Notes: generated by a model from the sequence alone, not told the origin. A stretch of 10,453 nt of DNA from Methanobacteriota archaeon (GCA_011391345.1 JAABQR010000090.1:1-10453), one strand, 5' to 3'; counted from the stretch's first letter, positions 1 to 7,799 are shown. Numbers and translations: made by a program.

Positions 1-1
1 G

Positions 2-655
2 CGGCTCTTCCCGGACGTGTCGCCCAAGGTGGCTATCACGGGCCCGACCACGCTCGGCATGACCTGCGCGTCAAGGAGGGTCGAGTCGCACTACAAGGGG
101 CTATCCGACTTCAGCCTCTACGAGGACATCGCCGCCGCGCTCGCGCCGATCGCGAAGGCCCTCGCCGACAGGGGGGCGTATGTGCAGATCGACGAGCCGT
201 TCCTGTCGCAGGGGTTCAAGGACCTCCCCGCGAGGGTCGCCCTGCTCGACGAGGTCGCGCGCGGGCTCCCGCGCGATCGCACGAGCGTGCACGTATGCGG
301 GTTCATAGGCAGGTTCGGCGTCGTCGGACACCTGCTGCGTCTCCAGAGCGTCTCCACGCTGTCCTTCGCCTTCTCCGGGAGGCTCGAAGAACCCAACATC
401 TCACACATCGACCGCGCCCCGTTCGAGGAGCATGGGAAGAAGCTCGGGGCGGGGTGCATATCCGTCACGCCGATGTCGGAGTCGGAGGTCCACACACCGG
501 ACCAGGTCCGGTCCAAGCTGGGGGACATATGCGGGCGCGTTGGCAGGGAGAATGTGGCCTACGCTCACCCGGACTGTGGTTTGAGGGCAACCAAGAAGGA
601 ACTGGTCCCTATCATCCTGAAGAACATGCGCGCCGGGACCGTCCTGTTCGGATGA
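2..655 (+). CDS. Cobalamin-independent methionine synthase-like protein (MetE C-terminal domain family), 5' end missing
   Basis: The frame is open to the left edge (first full codon at 2, reading RLFPDVSPK), so the gene starts outside the window. The GTG at 17 is internal and is used here only for numbering. The protein belongs to the MetE/UROD-like TIM-barrel superfamily, whose members move a methyl group to the thiol of homocysteine or a similar acceptor bound at zinc. Visible marks are the strand motif VQIDEP (56-61), the HxC zinc pair H92/C94 in VHVCG, and the C-terminal zinc cysteine C187 in HPDCGLR. The length suits the short archaeal form, which has only the catalytic barrel. The strand that normally carries the zinc-ligand glutamate reads LSFAFSG here, with no acidic residue at that place, so exact activity is uncertain: it may be methionine synthase or a related thiol methyltransferase. 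It ends 16 bases before the MFS gene and is probably cotranscribed with it. Confidence 0.85.
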   Translation, partial: RLFPDVSPKVAITGPTTLGMTCASRRVESHYKGLSDFSLYEDIAAALAPIAKALADRGAYVQIDEPFLSQGFKDLPARVALLDEVARGLPRDRTSVHVCGFIGRFGVVGHLLRLQSVSTLSFAFSGRLEEPNISHIDRAPFEEHGKKLGAGCISVTPMSESEVHTPDQVRSKLGDICGRVGRENVAYAHPDCGLRATKKELVPIILKNMRAGTVLFG

Positions 656-671
656 GCCTGGCAAGAGGCAG

Positions 672-1958
672 ATGCCAGTGAGTAAGTGTCTGTTGGGTGA
701 GGAAGCCGCCCGAAGGAACGTCAACTACCTCGCAAGTCTGGACTTCATAATCAGCCTCGGGTTTGGCCTCATCCTGCCGCTCTTCCCCGTGTACATCGAC
801 CTGCTCGGAGGAGGAGGTCTCGAGGTCGGCATCCTGTTCTCGTCGTTCGTGTTCACGAGGGCGCTGCTCGCCACCCCGTTCGGGAACCTCTCGGATAGGC
901 TGGGGAGGAAGAACATCATACTCGCGGGCAGCATCCTGTATGCCGTCCTTGCGATACTGTTCACCGTCCCTGACACTTGGTTCGGCCTCATATTCGTGCG
1001 GGCGTTCCAGGGCGTCGCGAGCGCCATGGTATGGCCCGTGAGCGAGGCGCTCGTCATAGACTCGACCCCGGAGAACAAGCGGGGCGCGTCCATGGGCAAG
1101 ATCGTCATGGCCTCCAACCTCGGGTTCGTGATAGGCCCGTTCGTGGGGGGCGCGCTGTTCATGTTCGCGAGCCAGACCCTCGGCTACTCGGACCAGGACA
1201 GCTACAAGTTCCCGTTCTACTTCACCGCGGCCCTCGCGCTCGCGGGCTCGGTGATGACTTGGCTCTACGTGACGGACGCGAAGCATCCCGAGAAGATCCG
1301 GACCCGTCTCTCCCTCAGGGAGCTCCTGAACCCTTCAGGGGTCGAACCGGAACGCCTCAGGTACCTGAAGATACTGTACCTCAACGCGTCCATCGAGGGG
1401 TTCTCCTTCGCGAGCATCGGCCCGCTGATGGTCCTGTTCCTCATGTTCAGGTTCGATCTCGACGCCGGCACGATATCGATACTCATCGGGATATCCATGG
1501 GCCTGGGGGCGCTCATCGCCTTCCCCTCGGGCCGTTATGCGGACAGGGTGGGCAAGAAACTGATGTTCGTCGTCGGCGGATACGTGGCCTTCGTCGCGAT
1601 CATATTCATCCCGTTCAGCTACACGCTCCCCGTGGTCATCGTCCTGTTGGCCGCCAGAAGCATGGCCTTCCAGGTGTCATCGCCCGCCCTGAGGGCGCTC
1701 CAGGCTGACATAGTGCCAGAGAATCTCCGGGGACGGCTCATAGGCTTGCTCGAGTCGATGACCAACATGGGCTCGGTCGTGGGGGCACCGCTCGGCGGCT
1801 TCCTATGGGACTGCTTCCAGGGCCGCGACTTCGGCCTGCCCTATCCCCTTGACGGCACGATGGTCCCGTTCCTGCTCTCGGGGGTCATGGGCATCGCGAC
1901 GGTCATGATGGTCCATCTCACCGTCAAGGAGCGGACCAAGACGAAGACCGCCCCCTGA
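672..1958 (+). CDS. MFS family transporter, 12 predicted membrane helices
   Basis: This is a 428-residue integral membrane protein with the alternating hydrophobic helices and central basic loop (around residues 200-225) of the major facilitator superfamily. Motif A is near-perfect in the loop after helix 2 (GNLSDRLGRK, 71-80) and recurs in the second half (GRYADRVGKK, 287-296), as expected from the two six-helix repeats. Helix 4/5 contains the polar run VRAFQGVASAMVWP, and GFVIGPFVGG resembles the antiporter motif C, which favours proton-driven export; the substrate cannot be read from sequence. ATG 672 is chosen because it gives a short N-terminal segment before helix 1; GTG 678 is an equal alternative, and the only ribosome-site-like string is a weak AGAGG just upstream. 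The 16-base gap from the methionine-synthase-like gene suggests one transcript. A STAND/TPR regulator-like gene follows. Confidence 0.9.
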   Translation: MPVSKCLLGEEAARRNVNYLASLDFIISLGFGLILPLFPVYIDLLGGGGLEVGILFSSFVFTRALLATPFGNLSDRLGRKNIILAGSILYAVLAILFTVPDTWFGLIFVRAFQGVASAMVWPVSEALVIDSTPENKRGASMGKIVMASNLGFVIGPFVGGALFMFASQTLGYSDQDSYKFPFYFTAALALAGSVMTWLYVTDAKHPEKIRTRLSLRELLNPSGVEPERLRYLKILYLNASIEGFSFASIGPLMVLFLMFRFDLDAGTISILIGISMGLGALIAFPSGRYADRVGKKLMFVVGGYVAFVAIIFIPFSYTLPVVIVLLAARSMAFQVSSPALRALQADIVPENLRGRLIGLLESMTNMGSVVGAPLGGFLWDCFQGRDFGLPYPLDGTMVPFLLSGVMGIATVMMVHLTVKERTKTKTAP

Positions 1959-1998
1959 CGGGGCCCTACCTGCTTCCGCGCGACTGCATGTGATAACT

Positions 1999-2012
1999 GC
2001 TTTTAAATAACG
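1999..2012 (+). promoter_or_regulatory. Archaeal TATA-box promoter of the STAND/TPR gene
   Basis: A run of ten A/T bases (TTTTAAATAA, 2001-2010) stands out in otherwise GC-rich sequence. Its centre is about 28 bases before the ATG at 2034. Archaeal transcription usually starts 25-27 bases downstream of the TATA centre, which would put the mRNA start at or within a few bases of the ATG, so the message should be leaderless or nearly so. No Shine-Dalgarno sequence is present. The box is flanked by an imperfect inverted pair, AACTG (1995-1999) and CGGTT (2011-2015), which may be chance. Confidence 0.7.
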
Positions 2013-2033
2013 GTTTCTCGGATTCTTCGACCC

Positions 2034-4463
2034 ATGGGTGGAACTCTAACTGTCTCGGAACGGATTCTCTATCATCTGAGCAACTACGTGAAGTACGATG
2101 ACAAGTTCGAGGTCCCGTTCGACGTGACCCAGGACGGCATCTCGCAGGCCATCTCGATATCTCGCGCTCACGCCGCGATCGAGCTCAAGAAGCTCAAGTC
2201 GGCAGGGACCATCGAGGAGCGCCTGTCACATGTGAAGAAGGGCAAGTCCAGACGCAAGGCCTACTCCCTGACCGCGCCTGGCAAGATCATGGCCGCGACC
2301 GTGGTGCAGTACGTGAAGGACAACGACATCGACCCCATGGTCGACCCGTCCAAGGTCATGCCCATGACCAACATCGTCTCCAGGACACGCTCATCCAGGA
2401 AGTCGTCGCCTATGCCCGCCACGAAGGATTTCTTCGGCAGGGAGAAGGAGCTGACGACTCTCAGGAAGGCACTCGACGCCCCGTCCGTCAAGATACTGTC
2501 CATCAAGGGCATCGCGGGCATCGGCAAGACCTCGGTCGCGTCCAGACTCGCGTCGGGGCTCACAGATCAGAGGGTCTTCTGGTACGCGGTGAAGCCCTGG
2601 GATGTCCCCAGGACCGTGGCGGAGTCCCTCGCACAGTTCTTCCTGGACAACGGCTGCAGGAAGATGTACTCATACCTCTCCTCGGGGCGCGCGGAACTGG
2701 GCGAGCTCAGCGTCCTGTTGAAGGAGGAGCTCTCGGAGAACGGCTACACGTTCGTATTCGACGATGCGGACTGCGCCGAGGGGCTCCAGGACTTCCTGCA
2801 CATGTTCAAGCACAGCAGCGGACCTGCGAAGGTCATCGTCACGTCCGAGAACGTGCCCAGATTCTACGACAGGTCCGATGTCGTCGCCAAGAACGAGGTC
2901 TTCGAGCTGGAGCTCGGGGGGTTGGACAAGCGGTCCGCCCTCAAGATGCTCGAGTCGAGGGGCATCAGGGGCGAGTCCGCGGAGAAGCTGGTCGTGATGA
3001 CCAAGGGGCACCCGCTGTCGCTCGAGATGATCACTGTCTCAGGGCTGTCCGAGGCGCGGACCCAGGTCACGAGGTTCCTCGAGGACAAGTTCTACACGGG
3101 CCTGTCGGAGTCTGAGAAGTCCCTGCTCCAGCTCGCGTCGGTGTTCAACAAACCCTTCCCGACGGATGCGATACCGAAGGACCTCAGGGATGCGAGGAAG
3201 GGGTCCATGCTGAGGGAGGTCGCCAGGGGAAGGTTCGAGATCCACGCATCGCTCAGGGAGTTCGTGTACGAGTCCATGGGTGCAGAGGAGAGGACGAGGT
3301 GGCACAGCGCGGCCGCGGACCACTACCTGCGCCAGGGGGACCTCCAGGAGAGGCTCCATCACCTTATCCTGTCCAAAAGGGGCCTCGAGGCCGAGATGCT
3401 GATGGCCCGGTCCCCCGACGACCTGCTTGGTCAAGGCAACATCCAGCGGCTCTGGGCCGCGATATCGTCCTTCGAGCCATCGAAGCCGAGGTACCGCATC
3501 TCCGCGCTCATGCTCAAGGCCAGGGCGGCCAACGCGGTGGGCGAGTTCGACAAAGCATGGGCCATCCTCGGGGCGGTCGCCCAGGAGGGCGAGCCTCACA
3601 CGCAGGTCGATGCGCTCGTGGAGATGGGCAACATCAAGAGCAAGAAGGGCGAGCTCGAGGAGTCGCTGAAGATGTTCCAGGATGCGCTCAGGATGTCGAA
3701 GGAATCGCCCCGGGCGCGTGCGAAGGCCCTCATAGGGCTCGGCGTCGTCGAGAGCAAACTCGGCAACGCCAGCAAGGCGCAGGAGCTGTTCGAGCGGAGC
3801 GCCAGGGACTCGATGGCTGTCATGGACCAGAAGGGCATGCTCCTGGCGCACTTGGAGCTGGGCAACCTGTTCATCGCCCAGGGCAGATACGAGCAGGCCA
3901 CGGACCACTTCTCGAAGTGCGCGGCCGGGTTCGGCCCCGTCGAGCTCACGAACGTGTATGTCAACATGGGCATCGCGTGCGCTCACATGGACAAGGCAGA
4001 CGAGGCGAGGCTGCACCTGGAGAACGCCGTGAGGCTCGCGGCGGAGACGGGTCAGCCGAGGTCGAGGGCGTACGCCCTCACATCGCTCTCCGAGCTGTTC
4101 ATGGATGCCGGCGACCTGGAGGCTGCGAAGGAGCACTGCTTCCGCGCCCTGGACGTCTTCACCGAGATGGGGGACGGCCGTGGCATGTCGGAGGCGTATG
4201 CGAACCTGGGCATGGCCGAGCGGAAGGCAGGGAACCTGCAGGCGAGCGAGGAGTACTACATCGAGAGCCTGAAGGCGTTGGATGGGGTGGACGCCCCCGA
4301 GTGCCTGGGCACCCGCAGGATGGAGTACGGCGCGATGCTCGCCGAGAAGGGCGACAGAGCCAAGGCCGAGAAGATGCTCAAGGAGTCAAAGAAGGTCCTC
4401 GACAAGGCCGGTGCCAGGGACATGTCCGCGAAGGTGGGTGCCGTGCTGAAAGCGCTTCGATAG
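2034..4463 (+). CDS. Winged-helix / STAND (NB-ARC-like) NTPase / TPR-repeat regulatory protein
   Basis: This is an 809-residue multidomain protein. Residues 1 to about 90 form a winged helix-turn-helix: TQDGISQAISISRAHAAIEL looks like the recognition region, followed by a basic wing (KKGKSRRKAYSLT). The STAND ATPase core begins near 130 (DFFGREKEL) and has the P-loop GIAGIGKT (159-166), Walker B FVFDDAD (240-246), a sensor strand KVIVTSEN, the GLPL-type motif GHPL (325-328) and a second winged helix ending in an MHD-like site (IHASLREF, from 403). About eight TPR units fill residues 490-800, for example ALVEMGNIKSKKGELEESL. STAND proteins of the MalT/AfsR/Apaf type are nucleotide-controlled switches in which the repeats sense a ligand or partner. 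The N-terminal DNA-binding domain makes a transcription regulator the likeliest role; target and signal are unknown. The start is supported by the TATA spacing. It lies between two same-strand MFS genes, possible targets by position only. Confidence 0.88.
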   Translation: MGGTLTVSERILYHLSNYVKYDDKFEVPFDVTQDGISQAISISRAHAAIELKKLKSAGTIEERLSHVKKGKSRRKAYSLTAPGKIMAATVVQYVKDNDIDPMVDPSKVMPMTNIVSRTRSSRKSSPMPATKDFFGREKELTTLRKALDAPSVKILSIKGIAGIGKTSVASRLASGLTDQRVFWYAVKPWDVPRTVAESLAQFFLDNGCRKMYSYLSSGRAELGELSVLLKEELSENGYTFVFDDADCAEGLQDFLHMFKHSSGPAKVIVTSENVPRFYDRSDVVAKNEVFELELGGLDKRSALKMLESRGIRGESAEKLVVMTKGHPLSLEMITVSGLSEARTQVTRFLEDKFYTGLSESEKSLLQLASVFNKPFPTDAIPKDLRDARKGSMLREVARGRFEIHASLREFVYESMGAEERTRWHSAAADHYLRQGDLQERLHHLILSKRGLEAEMLMARSPDDLLGQGNIQRLWAAISSFEPSKPRYRISALMLKARAANAVGEFDKAWAILGAVAQEGEPHTQVDALVEMGNIKSKKGELEESLKMFQDALRMSKESPRARAKALIGLGVVESKLGNASKAQELFERSARDSMAVMDQKGMLLAHLELGNLFIAQGRYEQATDHFSKCAAGFGPVELTNVYVNMGIACAHMDKADEARLHLENAVRLAAETGQPRSRAYALTSLSELFMDAGDLEAAKEHCFRALDVFTEMGDGRGMSEAYANLGMAERKAGNLQASEEYYIESLKALDGVDAPECLGTRRMEYGAMLAEKGDRAKAEKMLKESKKVLDKAGARDMSAKVGAVLKALR

Positions 4464-4491
4464 CATTCGTCTGACGGCCACTTCTGACCGG

Positions 4492-4503
4492 AGGGTTCAA
4501 AGA
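4492..4503 (+). promoter_or_regulatory. Possible weak TATA-like element for the second MFS gene
   Basis: TTCAAAGA (4496-4503) is the most A/T-rich string in the 67-base gap and its centre is about 31 bases before the ATG at 4531. That spacing fits an archaeal promoter giving a very short leader. The match to a TATA consensus is poor and read-through from the upstream STAND/TPR gene is equally possible. Confidence 0.3.
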
Positions 4504-4530
4504 CACTACCGTTCCTCCACTGAGCTTGAC

Positions 4531-5802
4531 ATGACCGAGGCGGTGGGCCAAGCCGACGAGAAGCGGCTGATGCACAGGTTCTTCGTCATCTGGGGCGCGC
4601 AGGCCTGCTCCCTCATCGGAAGCGCCCTCGTGCAGTTCGCGCTCGTGTGGTGGTTGACGATCGAGACGGGGTCCGCGACCGTGCTGGCCTTCGCCATGAT
4701 GATGGCGATGATCCCGCAGATACTCCTGGGGCCGTTCGCGGGTGCGCTCGTGGACAGGTGGAACAGGCGCCATGTGATGATCTGGGCCGATATGTCCATC
4801 GCATTGGTGACGGTCGTGTTGATCGTCCTGTTCGCCACCGACCTAGTGCAGGTCTGGCAGATCTATCTGGTGCTACTCGTCCGCTCCGCAGGGGGCGCCT
4901 TCCACTGGCCAGCGATGTCGGCGTCCACGACGCTGATGGTCCCGAAGAAGCACCTCGCCCGCGTGGGCGGTCTCAACCAGGCCATCTCAGGGGCCGTGAG
5001 CATCGCGGCCCCCGCCCTGGGCGCCGTCCTCCTGCTGGCCCTCCCGATGTGGGGGATCCTGTCCGTCGACGTCATCACCGCGGCGGTCGCCATCGCCCCG
5101 CTCCTCTTCATCAAGATACCCCAGCCCGTGCGGTCACGGGACGACCAGGGGAAGGTGCCGACCGTGCTCGGTGACATGCGGGACGGGTTCAGGTTCCTCA
5201 GATCATGGAGGGGCGCGTTCATCCTTATACTGATGATCATGGTGATCAACCTCCTGTTCACGCCCGCGGTCACCCTGATGCCGATCCTTGTCACGTCGTA
5301 CTTCGGGAAGGGGCTGGTGGAGTTCGCGACGATGGAGATGGCCATCGGCCTGTCGTTCGTGCTAGGGGGTGTGATCCTCGGAATATGGGGAGGGTTCAAG
5401 AGCAAGGTCGTGACGATGCTCGTGACCGGCATGCTCGCGGGGATCGGGACGGCTGTCGTCGGTTTCGCTCCTGAGACCGCCTTCTATGTCGCGGTCGGAG
5501 GGATGTTCTTCGCGGGGTTCATGATCGCCATGGTCAACGGTTCCGCGTCTGCGCTGATGCAGGCGACCATCCCTCCTGACAAGCAGGGGCGCGTCTTCGG
5601 ACTGATAGGCAGCCTGGTAGTCGCAATGACCCCGATCGGCCTCGCTTTCGCGGGGCCCGTGGCCGACCTGGTCGGGGTCCAGGTGTGGTTCATCGTCGCC
5701 GGCGTCGGCCTGTTCGTCATAAAGGCCAGCGGCTTCTTCATGAAGTCAGTGATGACAATAGAGGACTTCGCGACCCAGCAAGTGGCCGTCGAGGAGAAAT
5801 GA
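4531..5802 (+). CDS. MFS efflux transporter, DHA3/macrolide-efflux-like
   Basis: This is a 423-residue polytopic membrane protein resembling the DHA3 subfamily (MefA, enterobactin exporter and related drug or siderophore exporters). Features are an N-terminal segment FFVIWGAQACSLIGSALVQF with the polar start typical of helix 1 in this group, followed by FALVWWLTIETGS. The loop after helix 2 has the DHA3 version of motif A (GALVDRWNRR, 71-80). A helix 4/5 segment reads RSAGGAFHWPAMSASTTLMV, and a late loop reads MQATIPPDKQGRVFGLIG, a signature often seen in DHA3 proteins. The likely role is proton-coupled export of a small molecule; the substrate is unknown. ATG 4531 lacks a Shine-Dalgarno sequence, consistent with a short-leader mRNA. 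A start at ATG 4570 would still keep all helices. It is not a close relative of the MFS gene at 672, and it converges on pheS across 19 bases. Confidence 0.9.
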   Translation: MTEAVGQADEKRLMHRFFVIWGAQACSLIGSALVQFALVWWLTIETGSATVLAFAMMMAMIPQILLGPFAGALVDRWNRRHVMIWADMSIALVTVVLIVLFATDLVQVWQIYLVLLVRSAGGAFHWPAMSASTTLMVPKKHLARVGGLNQAISGAVSIAAPALGAVLLLALPMWGILSVDVITAAVAIAPLLFIKIPQPVRSRDDQGKVPTVLGDMRDGFRFLRSWRGAFILILMIMVINLLFTPAVTLMPILVTSYFGKGLVEFATMEMAIGLSFVLGGVILGIWGGFKSKVVTMLVTGMLAGIGTAVVGFAPETAFYVAVGGMFFAGFMIAMVNGSASALMQATIPPDKQGRVFGLIGSLVVAMTPIGLAFAGPVADLVGVQVWFIVAGVGLFVIKASGFFMKSVMTIEDFATQQVAVEEK

Positions 5803-5813
5803 TCCTGTCCCCG

Positions 5814-5823
5814 GACCCGGGTC
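5814..5823. repeat. 10-base perfect palindrome between convergent genes
   Basis: GACCCGGGTC is its own reverse complement and sits in the 19-base gap between the stop of the MFS gene and the stop of pheS, overlapping the last bases of the latter. No T-rich tract follows on either strand, so there is no clear archaeal terminator. At this GC content a palindrome of this size can be chance. Confidence 0.3.
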
Positions 5824-7351
5824 AGAGCTGAGGCGCCTTCTTCAACCAGTCCATATCGGACACGTAGATGTCCCTGATGTCGTCGAGGCCCCACAGCAGC
5901 ATCCCGAGCCTCTCGAGGCCAAGGCCCCATGCGAGCACGGGCTCTTTGACGCCCAAAGGCTCGGTCACCTCCGGCCTGAATATGCCGGCCCCGCCCAGCT
6001 CCATCCACTGCCCCTTCCAGAGTATGTCCACCTCGAGCGAAGGCTCAGTGTAGGGGAAGTAGCCGGGCCTGATTCTGATATCCTCGGAGCCCATGCGCCT
6101 ATAGAACTCCTTCAGGAGGCCGCAGAGCATGTCGAAGTCCGCGCCTTCCTCGCACACGATCCCCTCGATCTGGGTGAACTCCGGCAGGTGCGTCGAGTCC
6201 ATCGCCTCGTTCCTGAATATCCTCCCGATGGAGAACACCTTGAAGGGGAGCCCAGGGTCTTTGTGTATGTGCCGGACCGTGTTCACGGTCGTGTGTGTCC
6301 TCAGCAGGGCCTTCTGCGCCTCCTCAAGGCTCCAATCGTACCGCCAGCCCAGGGACCCGGTCTTCCAACCGTTCTCGTGGACCTGTCTTACGATGTCCAC
6401 GAACTCCTTGTCCCCGGACAGGTCAATCGTGGATGGGTTGTCCAGGTAGAACGTGTCATGCAGCTCCCTCGCGGGATGGTCCTGGGCCGTGAAGAGTGCG
6501 TCCATGTTCCAGAAGGCGCTCTCGACATACTGCCCCCTGATCTCGGTGAAACCCATGGTCAGGAACGCGTCCCTGACCTTCTCGATCAGGATCGTCATCG
6601 GGTGCTTCTTGCCCCCGGTGGATGTGGGCGCGAACGCCTTGACATCGTACCTGCGCAGTTCGACATCCTTCCATCTGCCGGACTGTATCAGCTCGGGCGA
6701 GAGCTGCGCGACCTCCTCCCTGACCTCGAGCGGGAGCGCGGCCACCTCCTTCCCCTTCTCGGTGAGTTCGACGATCCGGGCGACGACATGCTTCTCGTTG
6801 AGGAAGTCCTTCCTCTGCCTCAGGGATTCAAGGACCTCCTTCTTCGCGTCCTTCTCATGGACCTCTCCCTGCGCGAGCCGTTCGATCAGCAACTCGTCCT
6901 CGCCTTTTGAACCGAGCGCATGGCGGCCCTTGTCATTGATGGTGATGACCGTGTTGTTGCCCTGCTTGGAGATGTCGCCCCAGCCCTTCCTCTTGATCCA
7001 GCCCAGGGCGATCTGGATGTCCTCGTTGCTGACCTTGCCGGTTGCTTTCAGGTCCGCAAGTGAGCCACTGCCTCCAAGGTCGGTGACGAGCACCTGAGCC
7101 GCTGTCCTTTCAGCGAGCTGCCGCAACGCGGCCTCCTTGCGTTTGAGCGTGTAGGTCTTGGTGATGCTCTCATGTATCGTGACGAGGCCTTTGGCCTGCA
7201 GCCACGAGGCGGCGTTCATGACCTCCACGAGCTTGTCGAAGCCCCCCTTCTCCTGTATGGCTTCCGGAGAGGCGCTTCTGAGGACGTCGAGGGCCTTCAG
7301 CACCTTCTTCTCGAGGTGGCTGAGTTGCCCGACCAACTCGTCATGCGTCAT
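5822..7351 (-). CDS. pheS: Phenylalanine--tRNA ligase alpha subunit, archaeal/eukaryotic type
   Basis: This is the catalytic subunit of the (alpha-beta)2 synthetase that charges tRNA-Phe in the cytoplasm. At 509 residues it has the long archaeal/eukaryotic form. The first ~210 residues are helical winged-helix modules that in this family contact tRNA. The class II catalytic domain begins near 225. Landmarks are GQYVESAFWNMDALF, then QDHPARELHDTFYL, motif 2 FRNEAMDSTHLPEFTQIEG (R380 and E382 region), the amino-acid pocket strand WMELGGAGIFRPEV, and motif 3 GLGLERLGM (476-484), whose arginine contacts ATP. Start ATG 7351 is supported by a continuous N-terminal helical domain; upstream sequence has no strong ribosome site. 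It is the last of three same-strand genes, 25 bases after trmO. The beta-subunit gene pheT is not next to it: the downstream neighbour is convergent. Function is certain; the full enzyme needs PheT from elsewhere. Confidence 0.97.
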   Translation of the reverse strand: MTHDELVGQLSHLEKKVLKALDVLRSASPEAIQEKGGFDKLVEVMNAASWLQAKGLVTIHESITKTYTLKRKEAALRQLAERTAAQVLVTDLGGSGSLADLKATGKVSNEDIQIALGWIKRKGWGDISKQGNNTVITINDKGRHALGSKGEDELLIERLAQGEVHEKDAKKEVLESLRQRKDFLNEKHVVARIVELTEKGKEVAALPLEVREEVAQLSPELIQSGRWKDVELRRYDVKAFAPTSTGGKKHPMTILIEKVRDAFLTMGFTEIRGQYVESAFWNMDALFTAQDHPARELHDTFYLDNPSTIDLSGDKEFVDIVRQVHENGWKTGSLGWRYDWSLEEAQKALLRTHTTVNTVRHIHKDPGLPFKVFSIGRIFRNEAMDSTHLPEFTQIEGIVCEEGADFDMLCGLLKEFYRRMGSEDIRIRPGYFPYTEPSLEVDILWKGQWMELGGAGIFRPEVTEPLGVKEPVLAWGLGLERLGMLLWGLDDIRDIYVSDMDWLKKAPQL

Positions 7352-7376
7352 GTCCTGGGTTCATCGGACATAGGTC

Positions 7377-7799
7377 TTATCTAGTTTTCTTGCCCGCGAC
7401 CTGTCGCCCGCAGTATACCCCGCCGATCTCGGCATCGAACGGTTTGACGTCCCATACAGGGCTTCCATCGTATGCGTCGAGGCCCTGCACGGTGACCGTC
7501 CGCCCCCTGACCCCAATCAGTCTCACCTTGGTCAGGCCGAGCTTGTTCGGCCTCTTCGGGGAGCGCGTGGCGAAGACCCCCACCAGCGGCCTGGAAGGAT
7601 CGTGCATCGGATGCACCGCTGGCTTCCAGCCCCTCTTCTTGTGGAAGCCGAATATGACCCAGATGTGCCTGAACCTGTCCAGCTCGAACAGGCCGGGGAC
7701 GTACTCAGGCTTGAAAACGAGCCTCGAGACGACCAGGTCCCAGTCATCGATGTCGCCCGTCACTCCGTTCCTGACGACGGCTATCGGCCTGAGCCTCAT
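7377..7799 (-). CDS. trmO: TrmO-family tRNA (adenine37-N6)-methyltransferase
   Basis: This is a 140-residue single-domain protein of the TrmO/YaeB (UPF0066) family. In Escherichia coli, TrmO uses S-adenosylmethionine to methylate N6 of t6A37 in tRNA-Thr; the archaeal tRNA target is not known to me. The family signature is very clear: FRHIWVIFGFHKKRGW (43-58), then GVFATRSPKRPNKLGLTKV (74-92), and YDGSPVWDVKPF (110-121). The protein keeps the beta-barrel core and lacks the C-terminal extension of the roughly 235-residue E. coli enzyme, as is usual for compact archaeal members. The ATG at 7799 starts directly on the first core strand (MRLRPIAVVRNG); GGGAT just upstream is only a weak ribosome site. 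It sits between trpS (44 bases upstream) and pheS (25 bases downstream) on the same strand, consistent with a translation operon. Confidence 0.92.
   Translation of the reverse strand: MRLRPIAVVRNGVTGDIDDWDLVVSRLVFKPEYVPGLFELDRFRHIWVIFGFHKKRGWKPAVHPMHDPSRPLVGVFATRSPKRPNKLGLTKVRLIGVRGRTVTVQGLDAYDGSPVWDVKPFDAEIGGVYCGRQVAGKKTR

Noticed and set aside
612..1286. Antisense frame of 224 codons over the first MFS gene
   Set aside because: The sequence is charged and repetitive (Arg/Glu/His) with no domain, opposite a gene with intact MFS motifs.
3039..4136. Long antisense reading frame (365 codons) opposite the TPR region
   Set aside because: It is the mirror of a strongly codon-biased GC-rich gene. 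The translation is Arg/Leu/Glu/His-rich with no recognisable motif, and it lacks a promoter.
3299..4474. Second plus-strand frame of 391 codons inside the STAND/TPR gene
   Set aside because: The product is Arg/Gly/Ala-rich low-complexity sequence without motifs, whereas the overlapping frame has clear TPR repeats. It is a GC-content artefact.
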